Below are positions 1-8,628 of a DNA stretch of 64,000 nt, piece after piece (position 1 is the stretch's first letter; each line of letters begins with the position of its first letter). The notes beneath the pieces were generated by a model, which was not told where the DNA came from, made no database searches, and saw nothing but the letters and a program-made list of their open reading frames with translations. The position numbers and the translations under genes are program-made. Location of the stretch: contig JAOTWB010000008.1 in the NCBI GenBank assembly GCA_029863125.1, positions 1 to 64,000 on the forward strand. Direction: 5' to 3'. The DNA comes from Gammaproteobacteria bacterium. Lineage in GTDB: Bacteria; Pseudomonadota; Gammaproteobacteria; Steroidobacterales; Woeseiaceae.

Positions 1-234
1 TCGTACCGTTACGGTCCGATCGTTGGTGGGCTTGCGCTGCTCATGTACACCGGCACCGGCGGGCCGAATACGGATATCGGTGCCCACCTGCTCGGCTTCG
101 TCTGCGGATTCCTGACGGGCATGCTGCTCATCGCGTTGGGGCCCGTACCTACCGACCGTCGTTCCCAGAGGGTTGCCGGCGGTCTTGCGATGCTCCTCGT
201 GGTTACAAGCTGGCTTGTTGCACTTCAGGCCTGA
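1..234 (+). CDS. Rhomboid-family intramembrane serine protease, C-terminal fragment (5' end outside window)
   Basis: The reading frame is open from the first base and ends at 234, giving the last 77 residues of a membrane protein. The segment AHLLGFVCGFLTGMLL resembles the last catalytic transmembrane helix of rhomboid proteases, in which the His after Ala (here AHLLGF) is the second member of the Ser-His dyad. A final hydrophobic helix (about the last 20 residues, ending SWLVALQA) follows. The catalytic GxSG serine motif would lie upstream and cannot be checked. Family assignment rests on this His-helix and topology only. The MscS gene follows 72 bp downstream on the same strand. Confidence 0.6.
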   Translation, partial: SYRYGPIVGGLALLMYTGTGGPNTDIGAHLLGFVCGFLTGMLLIALGPVPTDRRSQRVAGGLAMLLVVTSWLVALQA

Positions 235-306
235 CATCCGCGGGCAATCCTGTAGAATGCGCCGCCGGGAATAGCTAAAGAAAAACAAGCCCCGGGGATT
301 ACTGTA

Positions 307-1176
307 ATGGACGAAATCACAAACGCTACATCAGGATTCGACTGGAACGGCATTTTCGAGTTTCTGAAAAAGAACGGCATCGATTCAGGCACCGCCGTCG
401 AGTTGGTCAAGAACATCGTCGTTGCGCTCATCATTTTTTACGTGGGACGCATGGTCATCGCGCTGGTTGTCCGTGGTCTTCGCAGGGTCATGCGCAGGCA
501 GGGCATCGAAAAGACGCTGGAGACTTTTGTCTGCAACCTCGTTCGCGTTGCGTTGCTGGTCGTAGTCATCATTGCGGCGATTAGCCAACTCGGCATTCAG
601 ACGACGTCTTTCATTGCCATCTTTGGCGCCGCGGGTCTGGCCGTTGGTCTGGCTTTGCAGGGCTCGTTGTCAAACTTCGCGGCTGGCGTGTTGATCGTCC
701 TGTTTCGTCCGTACAAAGTCGGTGACTGGATCGAGGGTGCCGGCATCAGCGGGTCCGTCGAACAGGTACAGATACTGACAACGGTATTGAAAACGGGTGA
801 CAACAAACAGGTCATCGTGCCCAATAGCCAGATCATGGGCAGCATCATCACCAACTACTCGGCAAACGATACGCGCCGGGTCGACATGGTCGTTGGCGTC
901 AGCTATAGCGATGATCTAGACAAGGTGCGAAGCACCATCCGGGAACTGGTCGACGCAGACGACCGCATTCTCGAAGAACCGGCCTGCACGATTGCTGTAT
1001 CGGCACTCGCGGACAGCAGCGTTAACTTTGTCGTACGGCCGTGGGTCAAGACCTCCGACTACTGGCCGGTTATGTTCGACCTGACCGAAGCCATCAAGAA
1101 GCGCTTTGACAAGGAAGGAATCTCATTCCCGTTCCCGCAGCAGGATGTGCATTTGTATCAAGCGACGGCGGACTAG
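307..1176 (+). CDS. mscS: Small-conductance mechanosensitive channel, MscS family
   Basis: A 289-residue protein, close to the 286 residues of E. coli MscS. It opens under membrane tension in the inner membrane and releases solutes during hypo-osmotic shock. Three hydrophobic segments are visible (about residues 30-52, 74-92 and 96-130). The third is the Gly/Ala-rich pore helix, with AAGLAVGLALQGSLSNFAAG. It is followed by the conserved FRPYKVGDWIE that starts the beta domain, and then by VPNSQIMGSIITNYS. The C-terminal alpha/beta vestibule domain ends at about residue 280. The ATG at 307 fits the family N-terminus. The gene appears to stand alone, with 174 bp before the next start. Confidence 0.95.
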   Translation: MDEITNATSGFDWNGIFEFLKKNGIDSGTAVELVKNIVVALIIFYVGRMVIALVVRGLRRVMRRQGIEKTLETFVCNLVRVALLVVVIIAAISQLGIQTTSFIAIFGAAGLAVGLALQGSLSNFAAGVLIVLFRPYKVGDWIEGAGISGSVEQVQILTTVLKTGDNKQVIVPNSQIMGSIITNYSANDTRRVDMVVGVSYSDDLDKVRSTIRELVDADDRILEEPACTIAVSALADSSVNFVVRPWVKTSDYWPVMFDLTEAIKKRFDKEGISFPFPQQDVHLYQATAD

Positions 1177-1350
1177 CGCCTCTAATCCGCGACGCCCGGT
1201 TCGACGAAACACCGTTGAAGTTCCAGCCATTTTGTCTACATTGTCAACCAAGCCCTGGGCTCATACGTTGTTAGCATGATGCCACGCTCGGCCTCCGGAT
1301 CGGAGTATGCTGGCGTGTCTCGTAGATCTTCGTCTGGACGGACCATAAAG

Positions 1351-1707
1351 ATGAAAAAGACCATTCACAGTTTGGCAGCCCTGCTGGCACTTGCGATTGC
1401 CGGCTGCGCTGCCCATCCCGATCCTATTATTGACATGCAGGGCGTCGATCCCAACGCGCTCGCCAAGGACTGGGCCGAGTGCGAAGCCTACACCGAGGAA
1501 ATCCTGATCAGCCAGGGTATCGCCAAGGGTGGTGCCACCGGCGCAGTCGTTGGCGCCCTCGGTGGCGCGATTGACGGCGACGTCGGGCGCGGTGCCGCCG
1601 GTGGCGCACTGTACGGTGGAACCCGATCCGGCCTTGACGCCGATCGCGAAAAACAAAAGGTGTTCAAACGCTGTCTGCGGGGCCGCGGCTATCGCGTGTT
1701 GAACTGA
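1351..1707 (+). CDS. Small lipoprotein with glycine-zipper segment
   Basis: I chose the ATG at 1351 because it begins a clean lipoprotein signal: MKK, a hydrophobic stretch, and the lipobox AIAGC with Cys19. The frame itself is open further upstream, from 1276. The mature part has about 100 residues. Its centre (about residues 58-90) is Gly/Ala-rich in the alternating pattern of a glycine zipper (GGATGAVVGALGGAI and later GRGAAGGALYGG), typical of SlyB/Rcp/OmpA-linker-like envelope lipoproteins. Three Cys residues occur in the mature protein, including the lipidated one. Function is unknown. An envelope-associated, possibly oligomeric role is inferred from the zipper. Confidence 0.7.
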   Translation: MKKTIHSLAALLALAIAGCAAHPDPIIDMQGVDPNALAKDWAECEAYTEEILISQGIAKGGATGAVVGALGGAIDGDVGRGAAGGALYGGTRSGLDADREKQKVFKRCLRGRGYRVLN

Positions 1708-1772
1708 CTTCTGAGCCTTGACCCCGGGCGCTGAGACCCGTACTGTGTTTTTATACAGTATCGGATCCACGG

Positions 1773-2837
1773 ATGCCCACAGAGGGACACAAAGGCCGAG
1801 GGGCCATCTCTTCGCCAGACAACCGCTTCACCTCGCGACTCGTGGAGATGGCTGCCGATGTGGCCCATGCCCGGGCGCAGAAGGCGCCCGAGACCGTCAT
1901 CCGTGCAATGCCTGCCGGGCGCATCATCAGCTCCAACAGCTCACCCGACGTCCCATTCGATCGTTCGATCAATCCCTACCAGGGATGCGAGCACGGCTGC
2001 GTCTATTGCTACGCACGGCCGAGCCATAGCTACCTCGACCTGTCACCAGGACTCGACTTCGAGACAAGAATTTTCTACAAGCCGAACGCTGCACGCAGAC
2101 TGCTCGAAGCCTGGGAAAAACCAGGCTACGAATGCAAACCGATTACAATCGGGGCAAACACGGATCCGTATCAGCCGGCCGAGAAATCCCTGCGGCTAAC
2201 CCGCGAGTTGCTTCGATTGTTCCTCAAGCATCGCCACCCGGTTAGCGTAATCACCAAAGGCACTCTGATTTGCAGGGATATAGACCTGCTGGCCGAACTC
2301 GCGGCCGCCGGCCTCGGCTCCGTCGCCATCAGCCTGCCAACCATGGACATGGATCTGAAACGCATCATGGAACCACGTGTGCCGTCAGCCGCTGCGCGGC
2401 TCCACGCCATAGAGGCTCTCGCGCAAGCAGGCGTGCCCACGAGCGTTCTCGTTGCACCGGTCATTCCAGCAATCAATGACAACGAGATCGAGCACATTCT
2501 GAGGTCGGCCGCTGCAGCTGGTGCGCGCCAGGCACACTATATTTTCCTGCGCCTCCCGCACGAGCTCAAAGGCCTGTTTGCCGAGTGGCTGCAAACCCAT
2601 TTTCCCGCGCGTGCCAGCCGTGTTTCGAGCCTTATTCGCCAGTACAGCGGCGGCAGCGATTATGACCATCGCTTTGGTATCCGTCAGACCGGCCGCGGAC
2701 CCTACGCCGACATGCTCGCCGCCCGCTTCAAAACGGCCAGCCGGCGGTTCGGCATGGACCCCGATACCTACCAGCACCTTCTTGATTGCAATCAATTTTT
2801 TCGCCCGGGACAGCGGCAGCTGGCACTGGACCTCTAA
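1773..2837 (+). CDS. PA0069-family radical SAM protein (SPL-like)
   Basis: A 354-residue radical SAM enzyme. The cluster-binding motif is C72-x3-C76-x2-C79 in NPYQGCEHGCVYCYARPSHS, the arrangement used by the spore-photoproduct-lyase-like and PA0069 families to bind a 4Fe-4S cluster and S-adenosylmethionine. TIGANTDPYQPAEK further on is the next conserved block of this family, and AISLPTMD and VLVAPVIPAIND are later TIM-barrel strands. Members are common in proteobacteria, but their substrate is not established, so I give no reaction. The ATG at 1773 is the first in frame. A neighbouring RNA or DNA repair context is not apparent. Confidence 0.85.
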   Translation: MPTEGHKGRGAISSPDNRFTSRLVEMAADVAHARAQKAPETVIRAMPAGRIISSNSSPDVPFDRSINPYQGCEHGCVYCYARPSHSYLDLSPGLDFETRIFYKPNAARRLLEAWEKPGYECKPITIGANTDPYQPAEKSLRLTRELLRLFLKHRHPVSVITKGTLICRDIDLLAELAAAGLGSVAISLPTMDMDLKRIMEPRVPSAAARLHAIEALAQAGVPTSVLVAPVIPAINDNEIEHILRSAAAAGARQAHYIFLRLPHELKGLFAEWLQTHFPARASRVSSLIRQYSGGSDYDHRFGIRQTGRGPYADMLAARFKTASRRFGMDPDTYQHLLDCNQFFRPGQRQLALDL

Positions 2838-2989
2838 AGCGAGGCGGCCGGCTACCGCCCTGCCGGGCCAGACGGTATAGTTGTTGCGGTGGTCCGCCGC
2901 GGTTCGGCGCGAACTATTTGGGCCCGATCGGGTCTGAAGCACGACTGCCCTTGGCAACAGATTCAGGACACCCGGCCCTATTTGAACGA

Positions 2990-4468
2990 ATGATCAACCA
3001 CATCAGAACAGTCGCAGTGTTTGTCGCGATTTGGACGGCTGTTGCGACCCAGGCCCAGCCAGTTGAACGCGATGAAGCGGGCAGCCCGCTCGATCAGGTT
3101 GTACCCGTTGCCGATGATTCGCCTGGCGAACTCGATTCCGAGACGACGGTCGATGACGTCCGTGCTTTGGAAAAACGACTCGCCGCCGAATTCGATCGTT
3201 ATCAGCGTCTCATCACCGAAGGCGCAATGGACGAGGCTGACGCATCGGCCAAGCGTATCGTTCGGATGGTTATCAAGATTCACGGCCGCGAGTCGCTTGA
3301 AGCATCGAAAGCGTTGAACAACCTGGCGTTGGTCCAGTACAAGAACGGCCAGTACGGGGCGGCAATTCAAAATTTCGAAGCCGCCGTAAAGATCATTGAG
3401 ACGGTCGAAGATCGCCTAAACGAAAAGCTGGTCAATCCACTCAAGGGACTCGGTGCCGCGCAGCTCGGTAGCGGCCGGCCGGACCTCGCGCAGCAGACCC
3501 TCAATCGCGCTACGCACATCACGCACGTCAATGAAGGTCCGCATAACGTCGAGCAGGTGGAGATACTCGAGTCTCTCGCCCAATCGGCTATGCTGATGGG
3601 TGATACGAAGGGCGCACGTGACATCCTCAATCGGATCCATATGCTGAACGTACGCCATTTCGAAGGTAATGACCTGGCGTTGATTCCGTCGCTGCTGCGG
3701 CGCGCCAGCTGGCAGCATGCTGCCCGCTACTATATGGATGAACGTGCAACCTATCGGCGCGCAATTCGCATCATTGAGTCGAAACTGGGCAAGGATAACC
3801 CGCAGCTCATACTTCCTTTGAGCAAGCTCGGCGAGTCCTATTACTACGTTGACCTAACCCAGCCCAATATGCAGGAGCCGGGACCCGTGACGAGCGGCGA
3901 AATTTACTTCAAGCGCGCGGAAAGAATTGCCGATGCGACGCCCGGGATCGACTGGAGAGTCCTCGCAGAAACAAAGCTCGCCCTTGCGGACTATTACATT
4001 TATTCTGATGCGCAGACTCGTGCGCGTAAGCTCTACGCCGAAACTTGGGACCTGTTGTCTGCTGACCAGGAGCGTCTCGCGGCACGCGCGGAATTCCTTG
4101 AGCGGCCCGTGCCTCTGACCGACGACCCGCTGCCGCAGTACGCTGGCAATAAGCCGCAAGATGAAACTTCAACGGAAGGATTCCTGACGGGCACAATTCG
4201 CGTCGATTACTCGGTATCCACTCGCGGTCGGGTCAGGGATTTGCGCACCGAAGCCATCCCGCCCCAGTTCACGGACATGCAGCGCATGGTGCATCGTGAA
4301 ATACGCCAGCAAGTATTTCGCCCGAGAATGACCGAGGAAGGGCTGCAGGAGACAACGGATCTCGTCTTCGAGCATGCTTTCTTCTACCGCCAGGCCGACC
4401 TGGATGAACTGACGAACGAAAAAGACCTGGCGGATGAGCCGCCCACGGGCGAAGATTCGGAATCCTGA
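2990..4468 (+). CDS. Secreted TPR-repeat protein with TonB-like C-terminal domain
   Basis: From the ATG at 2990 the protein has 492 residues and an N-terminal export signal ([21 protein letters not shown]). The open frame upstream has no signal-like start. Residues about 80-300 contain tandem TPR-like helix pairs, with the typical [24 protein letters not shown]. The last 90 residues ([17 protein letters not shown], then [12 protein letters not shown]) resemble the TonB C-terminal fold in which a periplasmic domain contacts outer-membrane partners. No TonB membrane anchor is present, so it is not a classical energy transducer. A periplasmic scaffold or adaptor role is inferred. The msrA start lies 16 bp after its stop. 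Confidence 0.75.
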   Translation: MINHIRTVAVFVAIWTAVATQAQPVERDEAGSPLDQVVPVADDSPGELDSETTVDDVRALEKRLAAEFDRYQRLITEGAMDEADASAKRIVRMVIKIHGRESLEASKALNNLALVQYKNGQYGAAIQNFEAAVKIIETVEDRLNEKLVNPLKGLGAAQLGSGRPDLAQQTLNRATHITHVNEGPHNVEQVEILESLAQSAMLMGDTKGARDILNRIHMLNVRHFEGNDLALIPSLLRRASWQHAARYYMDERATYRRAIRIIESKLGKDNPQLILPLSKLGESYYYVDLTQPNMQEPGPVTSGEIYFKRAERIADATPGIDWRVLAETKLALADYYIYSDAQTRARKLYAETWDLLSADQERLAARAEFLERPVPLTDDPLPQYAGNKPQDETSTEGFLTGTIRVDYSVSTRGRVRDLRTEAIPPQFTDMQRMVHREIRQQVFRPRMTEEGLQETTDLVFEHAFFYRQADLDELTNEKDLADEPPTGEDSES

Positions 4469-4484
4469 CCAGAAAGCAAGAAGA

Positions 4485-5135
4485 GTGAAAAAACTGACCC
4501 TTCCGACACGGAGCGAGGCCCTCGCGGGCCGCGACACACCGATGCCTGTTCCGGCCCGTCATTTTGTCAATGATGCGCCGCTCGCCGGGCCGTTCGCGGA
4601 TCACCTTCAGCATTCCGTTTTCGCGCTCGGCTGTTTCTGGGGCGCCGAACGGTGTTTTTGGGAAACTGATGGGGTCTTTACGACCGCGGTCGGCTACACG
4701 GGTGGCATAACTCGCAACCCGACTTATGAGGAGGTCTGCACCGGAAAAACCGGACATACAGAAGCCGTATTGGTCGTTTTTGACCCAGCCGAAGTTAGCT
4801 ACGCAGAACTGCTGAAGACCTTTTGGGAGGGTCATGACCCGACACAGGGCATGCGGCAGGGAAACGATGTCGGCACGCAGTATCGATCCGCGATCTTCAC
4901 GGTGAACGACGCGCAGCAGGCCGAAGCGCGGCGCTCCATGAGCGAGTATCAACACGAGTTGCACAATGCCGGGCTTGGAACAATAACGACCGAAATTCTG
5001 CCTCTCGACATGTTTTACTACGCGGAGGATTACCATCAGCAGTACCTGGCCAAGAATCCCGCAGGCTACTGCGGACTGGGGGGAACCGGCGTCAGTTGCC
5101 CCGTCGGCCTCGACGTCAACACAAAGTCTGCGTAG
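4485..5135 (+). CDS. msrA: Peptide methionine sulfoxide reductase MsrA
   Basis: Reduces methionine-S-sulfoxide in proteins and free methionine. The catalytic motif GCFWGAE has Cys50, and the resolving cysteines lie in the C-terminal [22 protein letters not shown] and YRSAI(F) are further family blocks. I start the gene at GTG 4485 because the resulting N-terminus ([17 protein letters not shown]) aligns with the long N-terminal arm of E. coli MsrA and places the catalytic Cys one residue from its position there. ATG 4542 would remove this arm. The length of 216 residues agrees with the E. coli enzyme (212). Confidence 0.95.
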   Translation: MKKLTLPTRSEALAGRDTPMPVPARHFVNDAPLAGPFADHLQHSVFALGCFWGAERCFWETDGVFTTAVGYTGGITRNPTYEEVCTGKTGHTEAVLVVFDPAEVSYAELLKTFWEGHDPTQGMRQGNDVGTQYRSAIFTVNDAQQAEARRSMSEYQHELHNAGLGTITTEILPLDMFYYAEDYHQQYLAKNPAGYCGLGGTGVSCPVGLDVNTKSA

Positions 5136-5164
5136 CATGCCGTTAAACTCAAGCAGGAACAGAT

Positions 5165-5770
5165 GTGGCTGCCACCAGCAACAAGCAGCGAAAACCGCGT
5201 AAACCTACACGCAAGCAGGCCGAAGATGCGGTCAGCACGCTGCTACTGTGGGCTGGCGAGGACACTCGCCGTGAAGGTCTTCTCGATACACCCAGACGCG
5301 TCGCAAAAGCCTATGAAGACTGGTTTAGTGGCTATAAGAGCAATCCGGTCGAGTATCTGAAACGCACTTTTGAAGAAGTCGAGGGATATGATGAGATGAT
5401 CGTGTTGCGTGACATCGGGTTCGAATCCCACTGCGAACATCACATGGCGCCGATTATTGGCAAAGCCCATGTCGGCTACCTGCCGAACAACAAGGTTGTC
5501 GGTATCAGCAAACTGGCGCGCGTGGTCGAGGCTTTTGCCCGACGTTTCCAGGTGCAGGAAAAAATGACGGCGCAGATCGCGAATTGCATCCAGGATGTTC
5601 TGCAGCCCAAAGGCGTTGGCGTGGTGATCGAAGCCGTGCATCAATGCATGACGACACGCGGCATTCACAAGTCCGACGTGTCAATGGTCACCAGCCAGAT
5701 GGTGGGCACATTCCGCAAAGACGCGCGCACGCGGGTTGAATTCCTGCGCATGATCGACGCAAAGCGCTGA
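5165..5770 (+). CDS. folE: GTP cyclohydrolase I
   Basis: Converts GTP to 7,8-dihydroneopterin triphosphate, the first step of tetrahydrofolate synthesis (also used for queuosine precursors). The 201-residue protein carries the zinc-binding block [12 protein letters not shown], with the ligand Cys and His of the family. The third Zn ligand Cys is in [19 protein letters not shown] and [18 protein letters not shown] are further signature stretches. A short Lys/Arg-rich leader (residues 1-20) precedes the fold. The start is GTG at 5165, 29 bp after msrA, so cotranscription is plausible. This is the type IA zinc enzyme. Confidence 0.96.
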   Translation: MAATSNKQRKPRKPTRKQAEDAVSTLLLWAGEDTRREGLLDTPRRVAKAYEDWFSGYKSNPVEYLKRTFEEVEGYDEMIVLRDIGFESHCEHHMAPIIGKAHVGYLPNNKVVGISKLARVVEAFARRFQVQEKMTAQIANCIQDVLQPKGVGVVIEAVHQCMTTRGIHKSDVSMVTSQMVGTFRKDARTRVEFLRMIDAKR

Positions 5771-5785
5771 CCCCCCGCATCAGGC

Positions 5786-6868
5786 ATGAAGAAGAGCTTT
5801 GCGACCGCCGCACTGATTCTGGCCGCCATCCTCATTTACCTGCTTGCGTGGCCGGTTCCTGTAGAGCCCGTGGCCTGGAGTGCGCCCGCAGACCGCGGCC
5901 TGGTGGACCCCTTTGAGTCGAATGACCGGCTGGCGGCTGCTGTGGGTATCGACCTGAATGGCTATCAGGGTCCCGAAGATGCGGCCATTGGTCCCGGCGG
6001 ACGCATCTATGCGACCACGCATGGTGGCCATATCATTGAGATTCGGAATGGACAGGTCCGCGAATTTTCTTATCCGGGCGGCAGGCCGTTGGGCATTGAG
6101 TCCAACGTCGACGGATCGCTTATCGTCGCGAACGCCTACCTCGGACTGCAGCGTATCGAACGCGACGGCAGTGTCTCTACCTTGCTCAGTGACATTGACG
6201 GCGAACCCCTCGTCTACGCTAACAATGCCGCGATCGGTTCCGACGGCACCATCTATTTCAGCGAATCAAGCAGCAAATTCGGCGCGCAGTCATCCAGCGG
6301 CACGTACGACGCGAGCTTGCTCGACATCATGGAGCACGGCGGGCACGGCCGGGTTTTCGCGTTCAGGCCGTCGACAGGTGATGTCGAAGTGTTGCTGCAG
6401 AACCTTAATTTCGCGAACGGCGTCGCAGTCAGTGCCGACGGCAGTTTTTTGCTGGTCAGCGAAACCGGCCATTACCGTGTTCTGAAGTACTGGCTCGCCG
6501 GCGATCGACAGGGAAGGACCGACGTACTGCTGGACAACCTGCCGGGATTTCCCGATAACCTGAACAGCGGCGCACAGGGCCGGTTCTGGCTGGGATTGGC
6601 CGCGCCACGCAATCGCCTGCTGGACCAAATCTCGGATCGGCCTTTCGTCCGCAAGATCGTACAGCGCCTGCCCTCATTCATGCGACCCAAAGCTGTCCCG
6701 TCCTCGCACGTCATTGCTTTTAATGGTGACGGCGAAATCCTCATGAACCTGCATGACGACGAAGCCCGGTTCCCGACGTTGACCGGCGTATTGGAAACCG
6801 GCGACGCCCTGTACCTGACGACGCTGTTCGGAAACAAGCTCCCTCGCCTGGACAAACGGGATCTCTGA
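5786..6868 (+). CDS. Membrane-anchored SMP-30 / strictosidine-synthase-like beta-propeller protein
   Basis: A 360-residue protein with one N-terminal hydrophobic helix (about residues 5-23, ALILAAILIYLLAW) followed by a six-bladed beta-propeller. The order of blocks (GPEDAAIGPGGRIYATTHGG, GRPLGIE, NNAAIGSDGTIYFSESS, FANGVAVSADGSFLLVSE, FPDNLN) is that of the strictosidine-synthase/APMAP subgroup of SMP-30-like calcium-dependent lactonases and esterases. The Asn residues in NNAAIG, FANG and PDNLN are likely metal ligands. The substrate cannot be inferred, and a periplasmic arylesterase or lactonase is one possibility. It begins 15 bp after folE and is convergent with the next gene, with a 5-bp gap. 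Confidence 0.8.
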   Translation: MKKSFATAALILAAILIYLLAWPVPVEPVAWSAPADRGLVDPFESNDRLAAAVGIDLNGYQGPEDAAIGPGGRIYATTHGGHIIEIRNGQVREFSYPGGRPLGIESNVDGSLIVANAYLGLQRIERDGSVSTLLSDIDGEPLVYANNAAIGSDGTIYFSESSSKFGAQSSSGTYDASLLDIMEHGGHGRVFAFRPSTGDVEVLLQNLNFANGVAVSADGSFLLVSETGHYRVLKYWLAGDRQGRTDVLLDNLPGFPDNLNSGAQGRFWLGLAAPRNRLLDQISDRPFVRKIVQRLPSFMRPKAVPSSHVIAFNGDGEILMNLHDDEARFPTLTGVLETGDALYLTTLFGNKLPRLDKRDL

Positions 6869-6873
6869 TGCGC

Positions 6874-8628
6874 CTAGTTGGGCAGCAAAGCACTATCACC
6901 GTCGTAATTTTTTCCCAACATCTGCTCGCGAATCAGCGGTACTGGCGGAGATCCGAAACTGAGGAACTGGTCGTGAAACCTGCCCCAGGATTCCTCGCCA
7001 CCACGACCAGTCGTCCAGTCTTCGCGTAGCTTGTTGATCATGAGCTTGCCCAGCGTGTAGTTCAGATAGCCCGGATCGTAGGTACCGCGATAAGCCTGTT
7101 GACTGGCGTTTCCAAAGTCCTGGAATGCCACGTCCGCAAACATGGCCTGGCTTTCTTCAACGGTCATACCCTCAGCATGCAGGCCTATGGCCGACAGGTA
7201 GCGCACATTTCTGAGCAATGCGTTGAGCAGCTGGCCGATACGATACTCCGGATCACCATCGCCCAGCCCCGCATCAATCATCATCTGCTCCGTGTAATGC
7301 GCCCAGCCCTCTACAAAGGAATAGGTAGCAAAATGCTGTCCGACATTATTTTCGGCGCGGTTCGCATGCAGAAATTGCAGGAAGTGGCCCGGCCAGACTT
7401 CGTGAACAGACGTTGCGAGCAGGTCTGTCTCTCCCGGAATATACGCGTGCTGGTCTTCCGGGGACCAGGCCGGGTCCGGCGGGGCAATGTAATAAACGGA
7501 CGGCAGCCCCGACTCGAAGGGACCGGGAATGTTGATGTACGCGAAATTTGATCGCCTGTGCGGTGGCGCCTCGGCTACCAGCGCCTCCTCGGTGCCCGGG
7601 ATGCTGACGATGTCATTATCTTCGAGAAACCGCCGAAGATCGGGCAGCTGCCGGGTCGCACCCGCCACCGCACCTCCCGGCGGTTTGCGGTTTTGGACTT
7701 TCAGGACACAGTTCCTGGCGCTCTCACCCGGCGCGAATTCCGCGCAGGCTTCCCTCAGCTGATCAAGGTTCTGCTTCAGATTGAGTTCACCCGCAACCTT
7801 GAGATCAGCAAGAGTGATGTCCACACCCTGAGTCGCGCGCAGCATCTCAAGGAACCTCTCTTCGCCCAATGCGAAATCGTCGTTCGCGGACGCTCTGAGT
7901 CCATCCAGCCAATCGACGGTTTGTTCTGCAGCTTCGGCCGCGGCACTGTTCGCGGCCGCAAAACGGCGCTGTGCCTGTTCGTCTTCAACCGTTGAGAAAA
8001 GGCCAGGCACGGTGTTCTTCAGGTAGTCCGCAAGGCCTTTGAAAATTGAATGCGCGGTTTCAACGTAAGGGGCGGGCAGCGGCGGCTCCAGGTTTTTCCG
8101 CATGGTTTCCAGCATCGTCGGAATCTGGGAAACATACTTCGTGTAAGCAATGATGCGCTCGTCGAGCGGCGCATAGTCGCGATCGATATAGATATCGAAG
8201 CCCAGAGACCACGCATAGTAAACCGGGTTGTTAGTCAGGAAGCCCGATTCGCGAATCCAGAAGAGCTCACCGCGCAACGCGCTTAGCATGTATTCACGCT
8301 CCAACGCTTCGATACCTGTGAGGCCATCATACGATTCAGCGCTCGCGATGATGCCGTCAATCCACGTCGCATATGCGTCGGCCGCCTCGAGGCTGAAATC
8401 CGACATCTGACCATCGTATTCGTGCAGACCGACATCAACGGCCAACTCGGGGTTTCGGCTGTAATACTCTGCAATCGAGACAGCCGTGAAAGCCTCCCAC
8501 GGTTGATTTTCGGCCCGGGTCGACTCGGCCTGGTTTTCGCTACCACCGCACGCCGCCAGTGCGAGTGCGGCCACGAGCAGAACCGGATGAGCCGCTCGCA
8601 GGGCAATCGCCCTGAATAGGTTGCTCAT
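6874..8628 (-). CDS. DUF885-family lipoprotein, predicted zinc peptidase
   Basis: A 584-residue protein with a lipoprotein signal ending VAALALAACGGSE, so it should be anchored in the envelope. SVHEVWPGHFLQF carries the HExxPGH zinc motif diagnostic of DUF885 proteins. The glutamate expected downstream is probably in SFVEGWAHYTEQMM. DUF885 proteins are distantly related to gluzincin peptidases, and a few members have been assigned to peptide hydrolysis. The start codon overlaps the stop of the upstream peptidase-like gene by 4 bp (ATGA at 8625-8628), which implies one operon with translational coupling. Confidence 0.85.
   Translation of the reverse strand: MSNLFRAIALRAAHPVLLVAALALAACGGSENQAESTRAENQPWEAFTAVSIAEYYSRNPELAVDVGLHEYDGQMSDFSLEAADAYATWIDGIIASAESYDGLTGIEALEREYMLSALRGELFWIRESGFLTNNPVYYAWSLGFDIYIDRDYAPLDERIIAYTKYVSQIPTMLETMRKNLEPPLPAPYVETAHSIFKGLADYLKNTVPGLFSTVEDEQAQRRFAAANSAAAEAAEQTVDWLDGLRASANDDFALGEERFLEMLRATQGVDITLADLKVAGELNLKQNLDQLREACAEFAPGESARNCVLKVQNRKPPGGAVAGATRQLPDLRRFLEDNDIVSIPGTEEALVAEAPPHRRSNFAYINIPGPFESGLPSVYYIAPPDPAWSPEDQHAYIPGETDLLATSVHEVWPGHFLQFLHANRAENNVGQHFATYSFVEGWAHYTEQMMIDAGLGDGDPEYRIGQLLNALLRNVRYLSAIGLHAEGMTVEESQAMFADVAFQDFGNASQQAYRGTYDPGYLNYTLGKLMINKLREDWTTGRGGEESWGRFHDQFLSFGSPPVPLIREQMLGKNYDGDSALLPN

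Noticed and set aside
4269-5138. Minus-strand frame of 289 codons over msrA
   Set aside because: The opposite strand carries MsrA with all catalytic cysteines. The mirror frame lacks any family signal.
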